Positions 1 to 8,928 of a stretch of 64,000 nt of DNA are shown here, in pieces. The DNA comes from Amycolatopsis sp. DSM 110486 (lineage in GTDB: Bacteria > Actinomycetota > Actinomycetes > Mycobacteriales > Pseudonocardiaceae). Positions within the stretch are counted from its first letter, which is position 1; each line of letters opens with the position of its first letter. Where the stretch lies: assembly GCF_019468465.1 (NCBI RefSeq), contig NZ_CP080519.1, forward strand, positions 5,878,501-5,942,500. Direction: 5' to 3'. Under the pieces are notes generated by a model. That model did no database searches. It saw only the letters and a program-made list of their open reading frames with translations, and was not told the origin of the DNA. The position numbers were made by a program, and so were the translations under genes.

Positions 1-778
1 TCACCACGCCCGGAACCCTCCACAGTGGATGGTCGGCCGGCAGCGGCTCGGGGTCCACGACGTCGAGGGCGGCCCGCAACCGGCCGGTGGTCGTTTCGGC
101 GAGCAGCGCGGCGGTGTCGATCGCGGAGCCGCGCCCGACGTTCACGACCAGCGCGCCCTCGGGCAGCAACGCGAGCTCCCTGGCACCCATCAACCCCTTC
201 GTGGCCTCGGTTTCGGGCAGGATCAAGACCACGATGTCGGCCGATGGCAGCAGCTCGGGCAGCTCGGCGATCCCGTGCACGCCTTCACGCGCGCGGCTCG
301 CCACCCGCGTGACCACTGCCTCCGCGGCCAGCAGCTGCCGCTCGATCGCGTGGCCGATGGAGCCGTAGCCCACGAGCAGCACGCGGCTGTCGGCGAGCGA
401 ACGCGTGTGCTCGCGCTCCCACGACCCGGTGGCCTGCTGCGCGAACCACCGCGGCAGGTCCCGCTGAGCCGCGTGGATCAGCGCCAGCGCGTGCTCGGCC
501 ACGCTGAGGTCGTGCAGACCCCGGCCGTTGGCCAGCACGACGCCCTCGGGCACCAGCGGCACAAGCGCCTCGACCCCGGCCGACAGCGCCTGCACCGCGC
601 GCAGCGAAGGCAGCTTCCCGATCAGCTTCGGCGGCTCGCTCCCCGCGTCGTAGGGCAGCACGTAGAACTCCACGCCGGACAGGTCGCCGCCGGGCAGGTT
701 CACGCCGTCGTAGTACGCGGCGGCCAGCCCCTCGGGCAGCTCGATGTCGGTCCAGGGCAGGAGAACTCGCGCGCTCAT
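1..778 (-). CDS. D-isomer 2-hydroxyacid dehydrogenase, C-terminus beyond window
   Basis: Reading from an ATG at 778 towards the left edge gives an open frame with no stop, so about 259 residues are present and the C-terminus is missing. The Rossmann NAD motif is visible as VLLVGYGSIG. Further on are the substrate-binding NVGRGSAID segment and the catalytic-glutamate segment ALDVVDPEPLP, in the usual family order. The catalytic histidine that follows about 20 residues later lies outside the window. The family reduces or oxidises 2-keto/2-hydroxy acids with NAD(P)H in the cytoplasm; the substrate cannot be told. It is followed 24 bases later on the same strand order by a VOC gene start region, so the two may be co-transcribed. 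Confidence 0.85.
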   Translation of the reverse strand, partial: MSARVLLPWTDIELPEGLAAAYYDGVNLPGGDLSGVEFYVLPYDAGSEPPKLIGKLPSLRAVQALSAGVEALVPLVPEGVVLANGRGLHDLSVAEHALALIHAAQRDLPRWFAQQATGSWEREHTRSLADSRVLLVGYGSIGHAIERQLLAAEAVVTRVASRAREGVHGIAELPELLPSADIVVLILPETEATKGLMGARELALLPEGALVVNVGRGSAIDTAALLAETTTGRLRAALDVVDPEPLPADHPLWRVPGVV

Positions 779-802
779 GCCCGCCAACCTAGTGCCGCCG
801 GC

Positions 803-1159
803 TCAGTGCGCGCCCGCCTGTGCCACGCAGAACACGTTGCCCTCCGGATCGGCCAGCACCGTCCACTCGATGCCCGGCTGCGCGTGCCGCTCCTGCTCGC
901 TCGCACCCAGCCCGACCAGGCGTTTCACCTCCGCCTCTCGGTCGGGCGCGGAGAAGTCGATGTGCACGCGGTTCTTGACCGTGCGCGGCTCCGGGACCTG
1001 CTGGAAGGCCAGCGCGGGCCCGTCGCCACCAGGGCGCGCGAGCATCACGAACGGTCCGTAGTCCGCTTCGACCGCGACGCCGAGCGCCTGCGTCCAGAAG
1101 TCCGTGAGGACCCGGGGGTCCGCGCAGTCGATGGTGATCATGCTCAGTTCGAGTCCCAT
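803..1159 (-). CDS. VOC (glyoxalase/bleomycin-resistance fold) family protein
   Basis: A 118-residue protein starting MGLELSMITIDCADP, typical of a single-unit VOC protein in which one beta-alpha-beta-beta-beta module precedes a second. The segments FWTQALG, NRVHIDFSAPD and VLADPEGNVFCV are hallmark VOC strands. In this family metal ligands are often the His and Glu on paired strands, and VHIDFSA carries a candidate His. I chose the internal ATG at 1159 because the longer frame (to 1201) has an atypical N-terminus. It is transcribed towards the hydroxyacid dehydrogenase and divergently from proS. The substrate is unknown; such proteins range from dioxygenases to antibiotic-binding proteins. 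Confidence 0.8.
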   Translation of the reverse strand: MGLELSMITIDCADPRVLTDFWTQALGVAVEADYGPFVMLARPGGDGPALAFQQVPEPRTVKNRVHIDFSAPDREAEVKRLVGLGASEQERHAQPGIEWTVLADPEGNVFCVAQAGAH

Positions 1160-1313
1160 GCCGCCGACGCTAGCCCGGGACACCGACAAAACCCCGACCA
1201 CGCGATAACCGGGTGGAGTGGCCGGACGCCGGTTGACTACCCTGTGTCGGTCGAACCAGGCTCGACGTCTCAGCCCGCTCAGCGTCTCAGTCTCTCAGTG
1301 CAGGGAGTCCGCA

Positions 1314-3062
1314 GTGATCACCAGGATGTCGTCGTTGTTCCTCCGCACCCTGCGCGAGGATCCGGCGGACGCCGAGGTACCCAGCCACCGGCTGCTGGTG
1401 CGCGCCGGCTACGTCCGCCGGGTCGCCCCGGGTGGTTACTCGTGGCTTCCGCTGGGCCTGCGGGTGCTCCGCCGTGTCGAGAACGTCGTGCGTGAAGAGA
1501 TGAACGCGATCGGCGCGCAGGAGATCCAGTTCCCCGCGCTGCTGCCGCGCGAGCCCTACGAGGCCACCGGCCGCTGGACCGAGTACGGCGACAACCTCTT
1601 CCGCCTCAAGGACCGCCGCGGCGCCGACTACCTGCTCGGCCCGACGCACGAGGAGCTGTTCGCGCTCACCGTGAAGGGCGAGTTCAGCTCGTACAAGGAC
1701 TACCCGGTCACGCTGTACCAGATCCAGACGAAGTACCGCGACGAAGCGCGCCCCCGCGCCGGCATCCTGCGCGGCCGCGAGTTCGTGATGAAGGACTCCT
1801 ACTCCTTCGACCTCGACGACGAGGGCCTGGAGCGCTCCTACCAGGCGCACCGCGACGCCTACACCAAGCTCTTCGACCGCCTCGGCCTCGAGTACGTGGT
1901 GGTCGCCGCGACGTCGGGCGCCATGGGCGGTTCGGCGTCGGAGGAGTTCCTCGCCGTCGCCGAGACGGGTGAGGACACGTACGTGCGCAGCACGGAGTCC
2001 GGCTACGCGGCCAACGTCGAGGCCGTGGTCACGCCCGCGCCGGCCGAGCGCCCGATCGAGGGCCTGCCCGCCGCGCAGGTGCACGCCACGCCGAACACGC
2101 CGACCATCGAGTCGCTCGTGGCGTTCTTCAACGCCGCCGGCCTCGGCCGCGAGTTCACCGCGGCCGACACGCTCAAGAACGTGATGCTGAAGATCCGCCA
2201 GCCGGGCGCGAAGGAGTGGGAGCTCATGGGCGTCGGCCTGCCGGGCGACCGCGAGGTCGACATGAAGCGCCTCGAAGCGTCACTCGAGCCCGCCGAGGTC
2301 GAGCTGCTGGAGGAGGCGGACTTCGCGAAGAACCCGTTCCTCGTCAAGGGCTACATCGGCCCGAAGGCACTCAAGGAGAACGGCGTCCGCTACCTCGTCG
2401 ACCCGCGCGTGGTCACCGGCACCGCGTGGCTGACCGGCGCCGACCAGGACGGCCACCACGTGCTCGACCTCGTGGCGGGCCGCGACTTCACGCCCGACGG
2501 CACGATCGAGGCGGCCGAGGTCCGCGAGGGCGACGCGTCGCCCGACGGCCACGGCACCCTCGTCGCCGCGCGCGGTATCGAGATCGGCCACATCTTCCAG
2601 CTGGGCCGCAAGTACACCAACGCGTTCGAGCTCGACGCCCTCGGCCCCGACTCGAAGCCGATCCGCATCACGATGGGCTCCTACGGCGTCGGCGTCTCGC
2701 GTCTGGTCGCCGTGCTCGCCGAGCAGAACCACGACACCTCCGGCCTCGTGTGGCCGCGCGAGGTGTCGCCGTACGACGTGCACGTGGTCGTCGCGGGCAA
2801 GGACGAGACCATCGCGGCGGGTGCGGAGAAGCTCGTCGCCGAGCTCGACGCGGCCGGGGTCGACGTGCTGTTCGACGACCGCAAGGCCACCCCGGGCGTG
2901 AAGTTCGCCGACGCGGAGCTGGTGGGCGTGCCCACGATCCTCGTCGTCGGGCGCGGCCTGGCCAATGGGCTGGTCGAGGTCAAGGACCGCCGCACCGGCG
3001 AGCGCGAGGAGATCCCGGTCGACTCCGTGGTCGGCCACCTGGTCAAGCTCGTCCGCTCCTGA
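1314..3062 (+). CDS. proS: prolyl-tRNA synthetase, bacterial-type
   Basis: A 582-residue class II aminoacyl-tRNA synthetase that charges tRNA-Pro with proline in the cytoplasm. Class II motifs are present: motif 2 in the [20 protein letters not shown] region and motif 3 in [17 protein letters not shown]. The insertion (YbaK-like editing) domain lies between, at about residues 220-400, marked by the [10 protein letters not shown] and [10 protein letters not shown] region, and the C-terminal anticodon-binding domain carries [18 protein letters not shown]. The GTG at 1314 is chosen because GGAG lies about 8 bases upstream and the protein then begins [22 protein letters not shown], as in other actinobacterial ProRS. 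The 3' end is 12 bases from the next gene. Confidence 0.97.
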   Translation: MITRMSSLFLRTLREDPADAEVPSHRLLVRAGYVRRVAPGGYSWLPLGLRVLRRVENVVREEMNAIGAQEIQFPALLPREPYEATGRWTEYGDNLFRLKDRRGADYLLGPTHEELFALTVKGEFSSYKDYPVTLYQIQTKYRDEARPRAGILRGREFVMKDSYSFDLDDEGLERSYQAHRDAYTKLFDRLGLEYVVVAATSGAMGGSASEEFLAVAETGEDTYVRSTESGYAANVEAVVTPAPAERPIEGLPAAQVHATPNTPTIESLVAFFNAAGLGREFTAADTLKNVMLKIRQPGAKEWELMGVGLPGDREVDMKRLEASLEPAEVELLEEADFAKNPFLVKGYIGPKALKENGVRYLVDPRVVTGTAWLTGADQDGHHVLDLVAGRDFTPDGTIEAAEVREGDASPDGHGTLVAARGIEIGHIFQLGRKYTNAFELDALGPDSKPIRITMGSYGVGVSRLVAVLAEQNHDTSGLVWPREVSPYDVHVVVAGKDETIAAGAEKLVAELDAAGVDVLFDDRKATPGVKFADAELVGVPTILVVGRGLANGLVEVKDRRTGEREEIPVDSVVGHLVKLVRS

Positions 3063-3074
3063 CGGCCCACGCCG

Positions 3075-4139
3075 GTGGGGCTCTTCGGCCGGTCCGGCCG
3101 CGACGGTGCCGACGGTGCCGACGGTGATGGCGGCTACGAGGACAACGCCGCCCTCACCGGCGTCGGCGGGTACGAACCCGCTGACGCGCCTGGCTTCCCG
3201 GCCGCCGGCTACGGCACGGGCTCCCCGGTTTCCGGGAAGTCCGCCGCCGAGCCGGCGGCCGAACCGGGACGCGGTCCGTGGCCGGCGCAAGGCGAGAAAC
3301 CCGGCGGAACTCCTTGGTACGCCGAGGATCCCGCCGCCACCGGGCACGCTCCGCGCGCGGAGCCCCAGCGCATCCGGCCGCCGAGCCGGCCGCCTGCGCG
3401 GTTGAAGGGGCGGCCGTCGCGGGCGCTGTGGATCCTCGTGGCCGTGATCGCCCTCGGTGTGGCCGCGATGAACTTCTTCGGCGCCGCCCGCCACCACTCG
3501 GCGAGCCCGTCGACACCCAGCCAGGGCCCGGTCACCTTCCAGCCCGAGCCGCACCTCGTCGTGCCCGCGGTGGTCGACGGCTGGTCCTCCGTGGCCGCGC
3601 GCGACGGCAGCTTCGCCTACGACGTCCCGCCGAGCTGGACACCGGAACCCGGCGTCGTGCACGGCTGGGACGGCACGGCGACCTCGCCGGGGATCACGCT
3701 CGGCACCACGGCGTCCGTCGGCCGCGGCTACTGCGGCAGCGACAGCCGCCACGGCGGGTCCGGAGTCACGACCGAAGACGGCGGCAACGCCGAAGCCGCC
3801 GCGCGCAAAGCCGTCGGCGACCTGGTCGGCAGTGCCTACGACCCCGGCGCGAAGGTGACGTACGCGCCGGCACAGGACGCGACCGTGCAGCTCGAAGGCT
3901 TAACCCGTCCCGCGCGAGTGGTGCTCGCCGACGTCACCCAGGGCGGCACCGACGCCTGCACTCAGAAGCACGTCACCGTCGCCGCGCTCGCCTTGGCCAC
4001 CGCGACCCAGTCCGTGGTGCTCGTCGTCTACACCGACGACACCACCAGCCGCGCCGACGTCGTCCGCTTGCTTCAGAGCTACCGCGGCGTGCCGGCCGCC
4101 GACCGGACCACGACCACGCCGCCGCCGACCACGCGCTGA
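3075..4139 (+). CDS. single-pass membrane protein with disordered cytoplasmic N-terminus
   Basis: A 354-residue protein. The first ~115 residues are rich in Gly, Pro, Ala and acidic residues and look disordered. One transmembrane helix follows (ALWILVAVIALGVAAMNFFG), then an extracellular domain of about 210 residues with three visible cysteines (YCGSDS and DACTQKH), then a Thr/Pro-rich tail. The exported part contains SFAYDVPPSWTPEPG, a pattern seen in actinobacterial secreted proteins of unknown role. It begins 12 bases after proS, so it may be co-transcribed with it. Its last ~60 bases overlap the 3' end of the convergent broken MprF-like gene. Function is unknown to me. Confidence 0.75.
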   Translation: MGLFGRSGRDGADGADGDGGYEDNAALTGVGGYEPADAPGFPAAGYGTGSPVSGKSAAEPAAEPGRGPWPAQGEKPGGTPWYAEDPAATGHAPRAEPQRIRPPSRPPARLKGRPSRALWILVAVIALGVAAMNFFGAARHHSASPSTPSQGPVTFQPEPHLVVPAVVDGWSSVAARDGSFAYDVPPSWTPEPGVVHGWDGTATSPGITLGTTASVGRGYCGSDSRHGGSGVTTEDGGNAEAAARKAVGDLVGSAYDPGAKVTYAPAQDATVQLEGLTRPARVVLADVTQGGTDACTQKHVTVAALALATATQSVVLVVYTDDTTSRADVVRLLQSYRGVPAADRTTTTPPPTTR

Positions 4140-6292
4140 CGCCGCAACGCCAGCTTCGCGAAGTCCTTCAGCCCGGCCCCCTGCAGGTACGCGCGCCCGA
4201 GCGCGAGGCCGATGCGCGGCAGGTCGGCCTCGTCGCGGTAGGCCAGGTACAGCGGCTCGCGCCGCGGCTGGAACTTCGCCTTGAACGCGTGCAGCGAGCG
4301 GAACCCGTAGTACGGCTCCATCAACGCGCCCACCGCGTCGAGCACCCGGTCCACCGCACGCGCCGGTGCGGTGTCGCGGCTGCGCACGAGCGGCGCGCCC
4401 GAAAGCGACACGAACCGCGCGCCTTCGTCACGCAACGCCAGGCACGCCGACGCGATCAGGAACTCCATCACCGGCCGGAACCCGTCCGGACGGCGGCGCA
4501 TCACGTCGAGCGTCCACCCGCCCACCGTGCCCGAGCCCGTGTGCACCGGCAGCCACGACGTGAAACCACAGACCGTGCCCGTCGCGTCGATCGCGAGCCC
4601 CACGCGCGTCGCCGGGTCCATCGCCTCGGCGACACCGCCGAGCGTGAACCCCATCTCCGGCAGGCCCTTTGTCGCCGACCCACTCCTCCGACAGCGCGCG
4701 CACCTGCTCCCGGATCGCGGGCGGCTGCTCGGCCAGGCGCACCAGGCGGAACTCGATGCCGTCCTTGCGGGCCTTGTTCAACGCCGAACGCACGTCCTGC
4801 CAGGCTTTTCCGCGGAACTCCAGGTTCTCGAGATCCACCAGCGTGTCCTCCGCGACCTGCACGTGCTGCCAGCCCAGCTCCCGCGTCACGCCGACAGTGG
4901 CGGCCGTCGCAGAGAAAACGCACGGCACGAGCCCGGAGTTCTCGCACATCTCCCGGAACTCCGTGAGCGCGTGTGCCGCCGAGCCGCACGGCGCCACGGG
5001 ATCGCCGAGCGCGATCGCGACCCCCGCGTGGCGCTGGTAAGCGAGGTAGGACGCGCCGTCGGAGGCGACGAAGTACGCGTTCTGCGGCCACGTCGTCATC
5101 CACGAGATCGTGCTGCCTCCGTTGCGCCCCAGCAGAAGCCGGGCAAGGCTGCCGTCCGGACCACCGCGCAGCAGCTTGCGGCGCCGCCGGCGTGAGGGCA
5201 CGCGGAACGCCCCGCTCGCCGCGATTCAGCAGCACCAGCTCGACCGTCCACAGGAGATTGTCCACGAAGAACAGCGAAAGCCCGTGGCTGTCGTACTCGG
5301 TGCGCACCAGCTTCGCCACGGCCAGGACCCCGCTCACCAGGAGCACCTGCGACACCGCGAACACGCACAACCCCACGGCCCAGCGCCACGCGACGCGCGA
5401 GCCGCGGCGCAGGCCGTTGAGCATCGGCACCACGAGCACACCCATGATGAGAATCTCTCGCGCCGACAGGGAAACCGCGTCCGACGGGCCGAACGGGCCG
5501 TCTCCAGGGACGAGCCACATGACCACTTCGGCCACGGTGAGCAGCAGCAGTCCCGCGCACGCCAGCAGCCGCCACTCGCGCACGCTCGGCCGCACCGGTT
5601 CGGTGAGCCGCGCCGTGCCCGCGAGCCGATGGCCGAGCGGCAACGCCAGCACCAGTGCGAAGAAATGCACGAGATCAGCGAGCGTGCCGACGTACACGAT
5701 CGCCACGCCCGCGTACACGCACAACCCGGCGCGCAGCCGCAGCCGCCACGGCGCGCGCAGCGTCGCGCTGGCCACGGCGATGGCCACGAGCGTGCCGCCG
5801 GAGAAGCCGACGTCGAGTGTGGTCGCGATGTGCGCGGCCCACCATCCAGCCGGAATGGCGGCACAGCACGAGGAACTGGATCGCCGCCGTGGCCGCGGCC
5901 AGCTGCCCGCCGACGGTCACCAGGATCGTGCGGCGCGTGCCGAGCTGCCACTCCGCGAACCCTGTCAGCAGCGCGAAAGTGCCGGCCATCGGCAGGTAGA
6001 ACAGCGGCCGCGGCGCGAAGAACGGGCCGGTCGCCAGCGTCCACCAGCGGCCGTGTTCCAGCGAGGGCAGGCCGTAGGCGTAGTAGGCGAACGACGGCTG
6101 GTGCTCGGCGGCTTGCCAGAGCGTGCGGCTCGCGACCCCGGCCACGAGGATCGCGAGCACGACGGTGGTGGTGAACGGCAGGCGGCGCCAGAGCACGGCG
6201 AACCGCTCGCGTTTCGGCCTTCCGGCCGCCCGCCCGCGTCCCCCCGTGCCGGCACCGCCGGCGGTCCCCGCCGCCGGCGATGCGGTCGTCAT
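4079..6292 (-). pseudogene. DUF2156/MprF-like lysylphosphatidylglycerol synthase-type protein, broken by three frameshifts
   Basis: Four consecutive minus-strand frames together make one protein. The N-terminal part (ATG at 6292) has several membrane helices (for example TTTVVLAILVAGVASRTLW and LVALVLALPLGHRL-type segments). The C-terminal DUF2156 domain (NAYFVASDGASYLAYQRH, VRSALNKARKDGIEFRL, MRRRPDGFRPVMEFLIA) is the GNAT-like aminoacyl transferase of MprF/LysX proteins, which add amino acids to phosphatidylglycerol. The frame changes near 5850, near 5190 (in CTCACGCCGGCGGCGCC on the minus strand) and near 4668, where AAAGGGCCTG has one base too many to continue GDKGLPEMGF. Each is a one-base shift at a G/C run. 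It is either a decaying gene or an assembly with homopolymer errors; the reading is otherwise well conserved. Confidence 0.8.
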
Positions 6293-6348
6293 GATCCGAG
6301 TCTTGCGCCTGGACCTAAAGCCGACATCCTTCGTGGGAGCGACTTGTC

Positions 6349-6358
6349 CCCCTAGGGG
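6349..6358. promoter_or_regulatory. CCCCTAGGGG palindrome
   Basis: A perfect 10-bp palindrome, CCCCTAGGGG, lies about 57 bases upstream of the start of the MprF-like gene on the minus strand. It is a plausible regulator site, but no -10/-35 pair stands out next to it. A GC palindrome of this size can occur by chance in such DNA. Confidence 0.25.
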
Positions 6359-6435
6359 AGTGCCACCCCGGAGGGAGAAAACCCTGACCCGAAGGCGGAT
6401 GCGGGCTCAGGGAACAGCACTCGACCAGGGGCGAA

Positions 6436-6481
6436 CCCCGCACGGCGGCCTCGGCGCGGACGCCGAAACCGCCGTGCGGGG
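6436..6481 (-). terminator. 13-bp stem hairpin after the HAD gene
   Basis: CCCCGCACGGCGG at 6436-6448 pairs perfectly with CCGCCGTGCGGGG at 6469-6481 around a 20-nt loop. It lies just past the stop codon of the HAD gene (6502, minus strand). There is no strong T run, as is common for high-GC actinobacterial terminators. Confidence 0.6.
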
Positions 6482-6501
6482 CGAAAACAGGGGTGAACCG
6501 C

Positions 6502-7200
6502 TCAGCCGAGCACGGCCTTGCGCACCGAGTCGAGGTCGGCGAGATCGGGCAGCACGGTGTGGGCACCCGAGGCCGCGAGCTCTTCGGCGCTGTAGTGCCC
6601 GGTGGCGACGGCTACCGCGACGGCACCGTTGTCGAGGGCGGCCTTCACGTCGTTCGGGGTATCGCCGATCACCACGACGTCGCCGGGCGCGAACGCCGTG
6701 CCGTGCTTGGCGGCCGCAGCGGCCACGGCGTGGGGGACGAGGTCGGGCCGGTGCGCCGAGAGCGAGCCGTACCCGCCGATCTCCAGTTCCAGGTGCTCGT
6801 CGAGGCCGAACGCGGCGAGCTTGTGCACCGAGATCTCCGGCAGGTTGCCGGTGACGAGCGTCTGCACGGCGCCGTGGCCGGCCATCGCGGCCAGTGCCGC
6901 CGCCGCGCCGTCGAGCGCCCGGCCGGCTTCGTGCAGCGTGCCGCGGGCCTCGTCGGCCACGGCGATCAGCTCGCTCCACAGGCGCTGGATGTTCTCCTCG
7001 GTCGCCTCGATGCCGTGCGTGGTGAGGATGTCGGCGGTGATCGCGCGCTCGGTGCGCCCGCCGTAGTCGGGGTGGGTGCGCAGCTCGGTGCCCATGGCCG
7101 TGAGAGCCGTGGCGTACCAGCTGCTGCCGACCCCCGTGAGGTCCACGAGCGTGTGGTCGATGTCCCAGAGCACCAGCCGGTGCGCGTGCGTCGTCGTCAC
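6502..7200 (-). CDS. HAD-superfamily hydrolase (phosphoglycolate phosphatase-like)
   Basis: A 232-residue haloacid dehalogenase-type phosphatase. Motif I is LWDIDHTLVDL (nucleophile and acid/base Asp), motif II is TLVTGNLPE (Thr), and motif IV is VVIGDTPNDVKAA (Mg-binding Asp pair). A helical cap lies between motifs I and II, at about residues 20-100. This arrangement is that of the phosphoglycolate-phosphatase-like subgroup acting on small phosphate esters in the cytoplasm; the exact substrate is not visible. GTG at 7200 begins VTTTHAHRLVLWDID. It is divergent from the membrane-protein gene at 7306, with the intervening DNA holding a clear promoter. Confidence 0.88.
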   Translation of the reverse strand: MTTTHAHRLVLWDIDHTLVDLTGVGSSWYATALTAMGTELRTHPDYGGRTERAITADILTTHGIEATEENIQRLWSELIAVADEARGTLHEAGRALDGAAAALAAMAGHGAVQTLVTGNLPEISVHKLAAFGLDEHLELEIGGYGSLSAHRPDLVPHAVAAAAAKHGTAFAPGDVVVIGDTPNDVKAALDNGAVAVAVATGHYSAEELAASGAHTVLPDLADLDSVRKAVLG

Positions 7201-7236
7201 GGCCGTGAGGGTACCGGCGGAAGTATTCAACGTCTG

Positions 7237-7265
7237 TTGACTTTCCGGGGGACGCGACCTACTTT
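7237..7265 (+). promoter_or_regulatory. sigma70-type promoter with overlapping inverted repeats
   Basis: TTGACT at 7237-7242 and TACTTT at 7260-7265 are separated by exactly 17 bases, 41 bases before the ATG at 7306. The -35 box is embedded in TCAAC-GTCT-GTTGA. A second imperfect palindrome, TTCAACATGTGAA, lies downstream of the -10 box, and both share the half-site ATTCAAC. This looks like a repressor-controlled promoter, with a TetR or MarR type protein as the likely binder. The regulator gene is not adjacent. Confidence 0.6.
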
Positions 7266-7305
7266 GATCGTAATTCAACATGTGAAGAATAACTGGGAGG
7301 CCGTC

Positions 7306-8313
7306 ATGTCGGCTGCTACTCGGCGCCCCGCGGGCGCGTTCGCCCTGGTCGCGGTGCTGGTGGGTGCGCTCGCCGCCGTGGTGCTGGGGTTTCTGACCTT
7401 CGGGGCGCAGGCCTCCGTCGCGCCCGATCACGTTCCTGTCGCCGTTTCGGCGCCGCCGCCGCTGCAGGGGCTGGCGCACCAGGTCGCCTCCCACGGCGGC
7501 ACGCAGCTCGACTGGCGCGTCGCCGACCCGGCCGAGGCCCGGAACCTGTTGGCGGACAAGGAGGTCTACGGGGTCCTGGAGCTTCGTCCTGGCCCCGCCG
7601 CCACCGTCGTGCTCTCCGGTGCGGTGAACCCGGCGGGCACGCAGGTGGCGCAGCAGGTCCTCGCGGGCGCCGCTCAGGCGCTGCCCGGCGAGCCGCGGCT
7701 CGAGATGCTGCACCCGGCGAGCGCCGCGGGCCGGATCGTGCCGCTGGCCGCCAGCGCGCTCGCCTGGCTGGGCTCGCTCGTCGCCGGTGCCGTGCTGGTG
7801 CGGCTCAGCGCCGGCCGTCGCGTGAGCGTTCCGGTCCGCCTGGCGCAGGTGCTGGGCAGCGGCGTGCTGGTGACGGGTGTGCTGGTGGGCTTCGCCGCGC
7901 TGTGGGACTCCACGCTGCCGCTGACCTGGGACGTGCTCGGCTTCCTGTTCCTCACGGTCACCGCGTTCGCCGCGCTGCAGGCCGGTCTGCTGCGGCTGCT
8001 CGGCCTGCGCGCGCTCGCCATCCTGGCGCCGCTGTACCTCGTGGCGCCCGCGGTGGCCGGGCAGGTGCCCGAACTGCTCAACCCGGCCTACCGCGCGCTG
8101 CTGTGGTCGTGGACGCCGTTCCGCTTCTCGACCGAAGGCCTGCGCAGCCTCCTGCAGGGCGCGCCGGCCGCTCCGGACGTGACGACGGGCGTCTGGGTCC
8201 TGACCGGGCTACTCGTGGTCGGCCTGGCGCTGGCCCTATGGCCGGCCCGGTCGCGACGTGAGCCGCCCCAGCCACAGCCCACGGAACGGCCCGTCGAGGT
8301 CGCAGCCGGCTGA
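7306..8313 (+). CDS. multi-pass membrane protein, ABC-2/YhgE-like
   Basis: A 335-residue protein with an N-terminal membrane helix (AGAFALVAVLVGALAAVVLGFL), an extracytoplasmic domain of about 120 residues, and then five or six helices. This layout of one helix, an outside domain and a C-terminal membrane bundle is that of YhgE/Pip and ABC-2 type permeases. No ATPase is adjacent. The ATG at 7306 is supported by GGGAGG seven bases upstream. It is transcribed from the promoter at 7237-7265. The role is unclear; export of small compounds or envelope stress is suggested only by the family fold. Confidence 0.75.
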   Translation: MSAATRRPAGAFALVAVLVGALAAVVLGFLTFGAQASVAPDHVPVAVSAPPPLQGLAHQVASHGGTQLDWRVADPAEARNLLADKEVYGVLELRPGPAATVVLSGAVNPAGTQVAQQVLAGAAQALPGEPRLEMLHPASAAGRIVPLAASALAWLGSLVAGAVLVRLSAGRRVSVPVRLAQVLGSGVLVTGVLVGFAALWDSTLPLTWDVLGFLFLTVTAFAALQAGLLRLLGLRALAILAPLYLVAPAVAGQVPELLNPAYRALLWSWTPFRFSTEGLRSLLQGAPAAPDVTTGVWVLTGLLVVGLALALWPARSRREPPQPQPTERPVEVAAG

Positions 8314-8358
8314 GATCGGCGCCACCCACCCAACTCACCCTGCCGAGCCGACCCACCA

Positions 8359-8451
8359 GCGAGATCGCGCCGGCTTCCGGATGGGGCGGTGCGATCGGCC
8401 CCCGGCCGATCCGACCGCCCCATCCGGAAGCCGGCTCAAAGGCGATCTCGC
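8359..8451. terminator. 93-bp near-perfect palindrome between convergent genes
   Basis: The inner arms at 8369-8400 and 8404-8435 are 32 nt each with only two mismatches and a 3-nt loop. An outer pair, GCGAGATCGC (8359-8368) and GCGATCTCGC (8442-8451), extends the structure after a small bulge. It lies between the 3' ends of the convergent genes ending at 8313 and 8498, so a bidirectional terminator is the simplest reading. The length and fidelity exceed an ordinary terminator. Confidence 0.65.
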
Positions 8452-8463
8452 ACGCCCCGGCGA

Positions 8464-8499
8464 AGCCGGGGCCAAAGACACAGCCGGGGCCAAAGACTC
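8464..8499. repeat. two 18-bp direct repeats
   Basis: Two adjacent copies of AGCCGGGGCCAAAGACWC lie at 8464-8481 and 8482-8499, differing at one position. The second copy includes the stop codon of the YjbQ gene on the minus strand, so the duplication just touches the coding end. Confidence 0.7.
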
Positions 8500-8908
8500 A
8501 GCCACACAAGAAGCTGAAGCGGACCTTGCGCACCGGGTTGTCGACGTTGGTGTCGACGAGGCAGACCGACTGCCAGGTGCCCAGCGCGAGCACCCCGCCC
8601 AGCACCGGAACCGTCGCGTACGGCGGCACCAGCGCCGGTAGCACGTGGTCACGGCCGTGGCCCGGGCTGCCGTGGCGGTGCCGCCAGCGCGCGTCGCGGG
8701 GAAGGATGTCCTCCAGCGCGGCGAGCAGGTCGTCGTCGCTGCCGGCGCCGGTCTCGAGGATCGCGAGACCGGCCGTGGCGTGCGGGACCCAGACGTGCAG
8801 CAGGCCGTCGGTGGCGTCGGCGTCGCGCAGGAACTTCTCGGCCTCGTGGGTCAGGTCGTGCACGACGGCGGTGTTTCCGGTGTGCACCTCGAGTTCGGTG
8901 GAGTACAT
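8498..8908 (-). CDS. YjbQ/UPF0047 family protein (secondary thiamine-phosphate synthase type)
   Basis: A 136-residue protein whose segments HVWVPHATAGLAILETGAGSDDDLL (quoted around the conserved HATAG), GHGRDHVLPAL and LGTWQSVCLVD match the YjbQ/UPF0047 family. Members form trimers with a conserved His/Asp cluster and some have weak thiamine-phosphate synthase activity; the physiological role is unsettled. The ATG at 8908 gives the usual family length. The gene lies 20 bases downstream of the response regulator on the same strand, so it may be the last gene of that transcript. Confidence 0.88.
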   Translation of the reverse strand: MYSTELEVHTGNTAVVHDLTHEAEKFLRDADATDGLLHVWVPHATAGLAILETGAGSDDDLLAALEDILPRDARWRHRHGSPGHGRDHVLPALVPPYATVPVLGGVLALGTWQSVCLVDTNVDNPVRKVRFSFLCG

Positions 8909-8928
8909 GGTGATGAGCGTAGGTGCGT

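Noticed and set aside
25..1495. Long plus-strand frames over the left edge
   Set aside because: They are antisense shadows of the minus-strand dehydrogenase and VOC genes, with Arg/Ala/Gly-rich composition and no recognisable domain.
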